The translations under genes and the position numbers were made by a program. The notes beneath the pieces are model-generated. The model ran no database searches. It saw only the letters and a program-made list of their open reading frames with translations, and was not told the origin of the DNA. From Flabesymbios commensalis (lineage: Eukaryota > Annelida > Polychaeta > Terebellida > Flabelligeridae): a stretch of 64,000 nucleotides of DNA. Shown piece after piece: positions 51,501 through 60,500 of the stretch; positions within the stretch are counted from its first letter, which is position 1; every line of letters begins with the position of its first letter. The stretch lies in NCBI GenBank assembly GCA_964017125.1, contig OZ024912.1, positions 82,550,658 to 82,614,657 on the forward strand. Reading direction: 5' to 3'.

Positions 51501-54500
51501 AATAAATTCACCATCACGCAGGTGAAAAAATCATGGTAATTGGTGGATAATCTTTGTCTCGTGGTTCTTCTCTTTTTTTATGCTTGGGAGAGCAACACGT
51601 TCAGCTCTAAGTCGTTGTTTTAAGCGATCCCCATAGCCTACTGTGGATTGTGCTTGTGGTGTGTTATAATATAGGGTAGGGTAGTCTATGATAATTACTA
51701 TCAATCTTAGCATATTTAGTTTGAAACAACGTTGTTTCAAGGTAGTTTATGATAATTACCATCAATCTTAGCATCTTTATTTTTGAATAACATTGTTTTA
51801 ATTATGTCAGGCTCAACGTTTCAATTATTGTCCAAGACTGACACAAAGTTGATATATTTTATTCTTTTTTAAAAAATGAGTGAATGTTTGTAAAATGTGT
51901 CAATCTATTTGTGCATTAACCAGGCCAACATGTGGTATGGAGCCACTGTCGGGTTACAGTGGCGTTTCCAGAAATAAATTAAGGGGGGTGCTCATATTTC
52001 AAAAAAAAAACGTTCAACAGGAGCGGCCTAGGGGGGGACATGCCCACTGGAAAACTTGAAAAAAAATATACATCAAATTGTGCGATTTCATGGTATATTT
52101 GCCGTAAAATGAAGATATGAGAGTCTGACTGAAATGTCAGTTCCTTAATGAACCTAATGACAGATGTACTACAACTTAGCCTGAGTAGTCTATTTAAGCA
52201 AACACAGATTTGTCATGCCGTAAAACAAAGAAAAAATGGTATAACATAATGCTCTGCTTCAAACAAGGGCTAAGATATGACATTTATTAATTGTGACGGC
52301 CATTTAGGCGGCCATTTTGAATTTTACTCAGAGGTCAACATAGATCATACTCATTTTTTTGCGATGGATTTTGGAAATACATTTCCCATACCTAACACCA
52401 TACCAAATTTGTAAAACTGAAAATCTGTTTTAATTAATTAAACTCATAATTGACCTTGAACATGATCTTTGACCTCAAAAAACGCCCATATCATTGAAAT
52501 GACCCAAAACCTGATTTATAATGTCGCGAAACATACAAAAGTGGTACTACATAATATTCTACTTCAAAAACGAGCTGAGATATTACATTTATTTGTTTTC
52601 ATGGTCGTTTTCGTGGCCATTTTGAATTTGTTTGCGAACGCACCGCCCATACCTAACACCATGCCAAAATTCAAAAACTTGTCACCAAGTGCACGATTGT
52701 TCCTAATATTAGGGTATTCCTCCCCCGCTATAAGCCTATATCAGATATTCTTGGTTGTTCTCACACTTTGCTACCCATTTTTAATTATTATCTTTGATTT
52801 GGTCACTAGTAAAGAAAACCTAGTCGAGTCCCACCTGTACCTGAAATAATTCATCTCAGTGGCTATAATAGGGGTCTGATATCTCCTGAGAAATAAATTC
52901 ACCATCACGCAGGTGAAAAAATCATGGTAATTGGTGGATAATCTTTGTCTCGTGGTTCTTCTCTTTTTTTATGCTTGGGAGAGCAACACGTTCAGCTCTA
53001 AGTCGTTGTTTTAAGCGATCCCCATAGCCTACTGTGGATTGTGCTTGTGGTGTGTTATAATATAGGGTAGGGTAGTCTATGATAATTACTATCAATCTTA
53101 GCATATTTAGTTTGAAACAACGTTGTTTCAAGGTAGTTTATGATAATTACCATCAATCTTAGCATCTTTATTTTTGAATAACATTGTTTTAATTATGTCA
53201 GGCTCAACGTTTCAATTATTGTCCAAGACTGACACAAAGTTGATATATTTTATTCTTTTTTAAAAAATGAGTGAATGTTTGTAAAATCACATTAAAGGTG
53301 GGCAGTAAAAAGAAGACCATTCTCAACAAATTCCTACTTTTAGGTGCTCTGAATTGCCAATTTTAGAGATTTGCATTGCAAAGATTTTGCTTCTCTCTCC
53401 ACATGTGGCAATGTGGCGAGCACTTGCCCACCCCGTAACAATCCATTGTCTACTCTGAGTCTCTAATCGCGCCAATGATGCATCCCTGACACCAGCCCTC
53501 AAATGGGAAAGCGTATATATATATATATAGGCCTGGGTGTGGAGGGACCTGGCACCAATATGCCGTACATTGGATGATTAATTTTATTGGAAATTATTGA
53601 GTTGGAAAATCACAACTCTGGAAATTAAGGAGGGTGCTCGAGCACCCTAAGCACCCCCTTGGATACGCCCCTGGGTTTTTGCTGGCCTCAATCTAAGATG
53701 AGGGCAAAACATTGTGGCAGGCCTACTATTTTCTGTGTTCACAAAGACGTGGTCTAGTAAGTGATATTATCAGGCTGGCGCTACCCTTCATTGATTTATA
53801 ATGTGAATAATGTACGCCAACATTATGTACATGACTGGCATGAGTGTAAGATAATAGTTGACACCAAAAATATTTCCCAATATATTTCATAATTCAAGTA
53901 GATTTTTAAAATGAGCTTAGAATTCACTGACTTGATTGGTGTGAATGTTTGAAAACAGATATATATATATGTTTATAATCTCATAAATGTACCTGGCATG
54001 TACCCGATTTTTCAGGTACTTGGGACCAGGTACTTCCTGTTCATGAGGGTCGGGTACAGATACAGGTACCTGAAAAACTGTACCTAGGTACAGGTACATG
54101 TACCTGACCCCAACCCTAGCCATTACCAAAACAGAAAAGATGTTGTTTTTTTTCCACCCAGCGCATATATCAGGTGGGTGCCTATTAAAGAAACCCATTT
54201 AATTTCAGGAGAGAAAAAAGGTAGTTATTCTGGGCTATGAAGTGCCCGCATGAACTATTGCACAAATAGGTTCATTTTTTTTATTAATTTGAATGTTCGT
54301 TTTCGTTATATTTTCTTAAAGACAGAGAAAATAATTATAGGGGCCTCACATCAACATTTTATTGTCACTATTACTATCGCCTCTATTATAGAAAATGCTG
54401 GTGCAGCTGTGGAAGAGGAGGAGCGAGCCAGGCCGGCACCTCAGAGAAGACCGGAGGGGATGCCACGGAATGCCGTGAGACGTAGACCTACCCGCGGTGT

Positions 54501-57500
54501 GAGAGATCGTATACAAGCCGCAGCCAGACAAGATGACTCAGGTAAGACGTACCCGTGGTGTGGAAGATCGCATGATATAAGATGAGTCAGGTAACATTAC
54601 AAAACATTTTACTTTGTCAGAGTTGATGTCTGGTAATTTAGGTGGGGGGATGGGTTTGTCAATTTGATAACTGGTCTGTTTTAGTAATGTGTCTTCATCT
54701 AGGTATGATATTTCATTCTAAATATTATATGGTTAGCCTATAATATGATTTGTCAATGTTACAAGCGTGCTTAGCACCTATGCTTTTTAAAGAAATTTTC
54801 TTGAGCTACCACTATTCACAGATCAAGGTGACGATCAACTTTTCAAGGCTAATTAGAATACTCCGTGAGGCTACAGTGTGGAGGGGGTTGGGCACTTACT
54901 AGGGTAGTTTTTCATCTCTATTAGTGTATCATGTTTGTTGGTTTTTTTGAATAAGGAGAGTGACTCTTTATTGGATTATGGGCATCTATTAATATGCATC
55001 CGGTATTCATATAATAAAAAAATAATCAAGTGTAATATATTATAGGCAGTGGCTAATCGTACGTGATTCTTCATAATGTAACTCTCTGGGCAGCCTCGTT
55101 TACGAAATGCTGGGCGCCTATTAACTCCCATTATAACTTTGCTGTAAGAATAGCCACTCCGTATATTATCTATACAGTAGATCCTGTCATCAACGACCCT
55201 GCCACCAACGACCTTTTGTCTCCAACGACTTTTTTTCCTTGCACGGATCATTTTTCTATAGTTAACGACCTGTGATCAACAACTTTCTGTCTAACGCGAC
55301 TTACGACCTCAAATATCTGGCAGAAGGTCATTATATTACTTGTGTCCAACGACCTCAACTTTTTTCGTCATACGACTTTTTAGAAACATTCATGAGCAAA
55401 CCACTGCATGTCAGATCTGACTGTGTGGATATCATGGTTAACAGAGAGGTATAACCTTGGAAGATCAGGCTGTTGTCGCAAGTGGTCTATCTACCTTAGA
55501 CCGTCAATGCTACTACACAGCAATATCACCCCGCGCTGGTAGGAAATCATCTAACCCTTCATGTCCAATGATCAACTAAATATATGACCTATTAATTAAT
55601 TGAATGCTCTCATTCGAAAAGTGTATAAAAAATTTTATTTTGCATAGCGCCAATTAAACATGTTTTAAAATACAATCGTATCAAATTGTTCAGGGGATGT
55701 GTTAAGAAGATACGCCATGAATAATTATACAAATAATATTGTCTATAGCACACTAAATGTCAAGTGCTATTCAGTTGTGTGTTGGCTGGTAGACAAGAGC
55801 GGCGCCGTCATAATTACACTATACACAGCCTGTCAGTCAGCAGTACACCCCTCTCCAGACATGAGACGCGCCGTCACTGACCAGCAAACACAAGACGTTG
55901 ACCCAGTGTTGTTTTAATGTTGGCCCACTGTTTTCGAAGTCGGCCCGCAATAAAACAACATTGGGTCAATGGCTCATGTTTACTGGGTGACTATACAACT
56001 GGCAATACAAATGAAAGGATGTTGTATCGAGTGAATCTTATTTAACATAAAAATGGCATATGGTACATAAATGTGCTTAGAGATTATAGTGATTTTGGAG
56101 GAAAATTAAAAAGTGTGCTAAACATTTTAAAGGTTTCATTGTCCAAGCAGTTGTTTCGAAGAAGGTATGTTTGTGTTATGTATACATGTTCTATGTGTAT
56201 GCTGTTGCCCTCTCCAGCTGCAATATAAGGAAATTTATAATTATCAATCTATTTACTTGTGTGATTATAATGATTATCATGATAATTGTTATATTGTTTT
56301 TTTTTATAGATGAAGAGATGAATTATTTGGAGGAGGAGGAGGAGGACACTGGCCCGATGTATGACGACTCTGGAAAAAAAATCGGTGCAAAGAAGCAGAA
56401 AAAACTGGAAGAAAAAGAAGCCAAACGACAAGCTCGAGAGGTCAGTTCACACAGAACATTCTACTAAAAGAATGGCTTGGCCATGTTGGGAGGTGTATGA
56501 AAATAAAACATTATTTTCTTCATCACTTTATAAAATGTAGAACTAAGAGTGTCTCATCAATAACCAAAATTGCAAGTCCTTTTCTACTTAAACTGTTGTA
56601 AACCTTGCAAAAAATATGCCATTGCGACATGTGTGTCTTTTTGGAATTGCTACTTCAAACTCAGAAAACAACAACTTTCTCTGGTCTTATGAAAATTGGA
56701 GCACCAGTAGTGACTCTGTTCAGAATTTGAGTTTTAAACCATTGAGTTTTAAACCATTGGACGAAATGCTTCCCCATTTTGGTAGCTTTTTGTGACAAGC
56801 AAATACTCTGTGGAATTTCATCTTCAGATCTCCGAGACTTTTTTGTGAATTTACAAATGGACGGAGAGTCACTCATGGAGTCTTCGCTTGGCACAAAAAG
56901 TCACCAAAATGGAGTAGTACTCCATTTTTGTGCCTTTTTGTGACAAGCAAAGACTCCATGAGTGACTCTCCGTCCATTTGTAACATCTTATAAAAGTGAC
57001 TGTGAGTGTCTTCCAGTACTAAGGGGTTAACTGCACATTATTATGTGAATCAATGCAAATTAAATTTTCTTTTATTTCAGAGTGACCTTAGAGAGCGAGA
57101 AGACAGAAAGCAAAGAGAGGCTGAACGAGAGGCAGAACGGAGAAAAAGGGAGAAGAGAGCTGAAGCTGAGGAGGCTGCTCAGGTCTGTATAATGGAGAAG
57201 GGTGCATCCACGACAGTAGACCTTGGTCCAATGTTAGTTTCATGTTAGGTCAGCATCACAGATGGTGGCTCATCATTAGCCCTTTTAGTGTGAGGCCCAA
57301 CTTGAGACGTCTGTCTGTAGACATCACATTCTGACATTTATACTGACGTCTAAAGTTGATCCCAGCACTAAGAAAGTAAAATATTTACAAAGGCCGTAGA
57401 CCCACCACATAAGTATTCATATGAAGCGGAACAAGCTGACTTAGCCCTTTATGATGATTTCAAATTTTAAAAGACCTTCGGGCTCCATGGTCTATACAAA

Positions 57501-60500
57501 AATATTCCAGCGCTTCGAGGGTTGAAGCGCTGAATGTTTTTTAGAAACCATAGAGACCAAAGCGCTATTTTCAACTTAGCTCTTTCTGCTTTATTTGAAT
57601 ACCTATCGTGCCATCATTATAATTATTTCACTCTTTCAATGAGGGCATTGTCTTGATCTGACAGAGCTACATTTGATTCCAACGTCTAAAGTCGATCCCC
57701 ACGCTGAGTTTTCCAGGGTTGAGCCAACATTGGGTCTGCTGGGATGATATCAGGGGCCGGTTTCTGTTTCCTACTTAAGTAAAAAGTGTCAGCTTTGTAC
57801 TTAAGTACGTTTAAGAAACCGGCCCCTGCGGCCGGTTCCTGTAACCTACTTGAGTAAAAAATAAAGTGGGCTGGTTTACGTAGCATACTTAAGTTACCGC
57901 GATCCACAACTTCAAGTGACTGAAAATTTGTGTTATTTGTATCTGTATCTGTATCTGTATATTACGTGGCAGTACGCACTATTGTGCTATCGCGCCACGG
58001 GAGTAACTTAGCACGGCCTGTTATCATTCATGATATCATTCATGGCCTTCTATATGTGCCAAGTACTCCATATTGTGGATTTTTTGGGGTCTCGCCGAAT
58101 GGAAACTGCGCCTACGTCCATTGAGGTTCTTTTACGTCCAACTCAAAGTCAGTCAGACGAGCCATCTGATTTACGTGGTTCTCTGAGCCCCACGATAGTG
58201 TATACGGCACCTGGCAGTCCCAGGCGGTCACCCATCCACTTATAAACCGGGCGCGACGTCGCTTAACTTCAGTGATCGAGCAGATATTTGTGAAATTTAA
58301 GTCCCAGTGTTTCAAGATTGAAAACATATTTAATTATAATAACAACTGTTACTGGTAACAAAAACCTAAAATGTCTACTGTAGTCGACATCAGTGTTCTA
58401 AGGGTTAATAATGAGAGTGGCCCTGAAGGTTTGTGTTTCTCTGTTCAGTTGGCTGAGGAAGAGAGGCTGAAAGAAGAGGCCGCACAGAAGGAGCTCGAGG
58501 AATATCTGGCGATGAAGGAAGCATTTGTCGTGGAGGAATCAGGAACACAAGAAATGGAAAATGACGAAGATGTACGTTATCATCTCATTCTCTTTATCTA
58601 ATACAGTTCTTACTTTTTTATGACCACATTCTCTTTCCCACCAAACACAAAACATTGAACCAATGTTTGTTAAATGTTGGTACTGCATCTTAGCTGATGG
58701 GCCAACAATAAACCAGCATTGTGTTAGCGGTGCTATGTATAACAGAACTAACATTATCAGGAAACACACAGAAAACAGAACACGATCAAGATCTATGCTA
58801 TAAACTTATCATATTCAAGTATGATTTTAGTTTTTGAATTTTTATTTGAATTTTTATTTTACAAGTTGTGTCTCACAACACCCCAAATTAGTTTGTCAAA
58901 ACAGAGGCAGATTTTGTTACAACTATGTTTATGGTGGCCGATCGTACACATACATCTTATCTGCCACTTTACAAATTATAAGTCACTGTTATTAACAGAT
59001 CCTGAATCCACACAAAAATACCTTTAAAATCGTATATCACACAGCTCTCTTGCGTGTTTGGCACCAAAAATTGCATGATTTCGAGAAAATGGTCTTTAAA
59101 TTTAAAAACTGTAATTTGTTCTTTTTTGGAAAAAACAAACAAATTTGATTAAAATTAACAAAACAAAATAAATATTCGTTTGACCCCATTTTTTTTAATA
59201 ATTTTATTTCTTAGGCTTTATATACACAAATATATACAATAATCGTACAAATATGGAATTGTAAGTAAAATTGTGTACATAAGGATGTCGAATACAGGTG
59301 ACCAGCACCCTAACTAAGTTCAACATCCAGGATAAAATTTATATACATGGTAATTACATTTAAAATTACACTTAAAAGTAAAATTAAACATAAATATATT
59401 ATACATAATTTTTGTTTCCCGTGCTAAAACCAGAGATAAAATAACTACATATTAATATAAAAAGAGCAAAAAACCCTCTGGAAAGCGTAGAAACTTGTAA
59501 GACAACAACAAGTGGAGCAATTTTCTATAATTTTGTGCTTTAATAGTATGCCAGATGTTTTGTTTCCTATGATGTTTACATTAAATGAATATTTTCTGAT
59601 TAAATACAGTTTTACATCACATACAGATCTATTTCTATGCGATACCATTTTAAGCATTTGAAAGTGATCATTTAAAAATATGTAAAATGAGAAATAGGTC
59701 ACATCAATGTCATTTTGCCTTTAGGGGCCCTAGCCTCGTTTTGTCAGACTGTAACTTACCACTCATTCTGTCAGATTGTGTCACATACGGCACATTAGGG
59801 AACACATTGTTTGAAAATTATTGATTATGGTTTTGTCCCCCCAAGCTTTCACTTGCATGACATCTGTCTCATTGACGTACAGTACTAAAAATGATAACCA
59901 AATGGGCAGAATTGCATATAATTTTGCGAAACAATTTTTTCCCTATACACAATATAATTGACAAGATGTATAAGTGTAGTGAACTTTGTACTTCTCTATT
60001 TTCAGAAAGAATCTTTACTTCAAGATTTTATAAATCATATACAGGTGAGTGGCTTGTTTGAATAATAAACTTTACCCACCTATTTATCTACTTTAAGTTG
60101 TCATTCACTTGAAGGTGTGTCTCTGTAACTTCAAGTCAGTAAAATTTACTCAGTTTTAAATTGTTTAATTTGACCAAACATTTGCAAACACACATTTCAT
60201 TAATAATAACTGAGATTTAACTCTTACAGTGCGGGGATCGACTTTAGTCGTCAGAATCTGACGTCTGTAGACGTCAGATTTTGACAACTAAAGTCTATCC
60301 CCGCACTGTAAGAGAAAAAATAATTCTATTGGTCGTACACCCATAACATAGGTATTCAAATGAATCGGAAAGAGCTAAGTAAGACATTTATCATTATTTC
60401 AAATTTAAAAAAATAACCTTCGGTCTCCAAGGTTTTCATAAAAAAATTCCGCGCTTTAGGGTTAATGTCACATGTTTAAAATGTGTTACTTAATGTGGTA

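Noticed and set aside
51078-52849. Two identical 126-codon frames with hydrophobic segments
   Set aside because: Each starts at TTG, not ATG, lies in a duplicated non-coding block, and has internal repeat structure (CCCATACCTAACACCAT) shared with non-coding flanks.
58204-58284. Possible 5S rRNA gene
   Set aside because: Only part of 5S is present, followed by a SINE body, repeat tail and target duplication.
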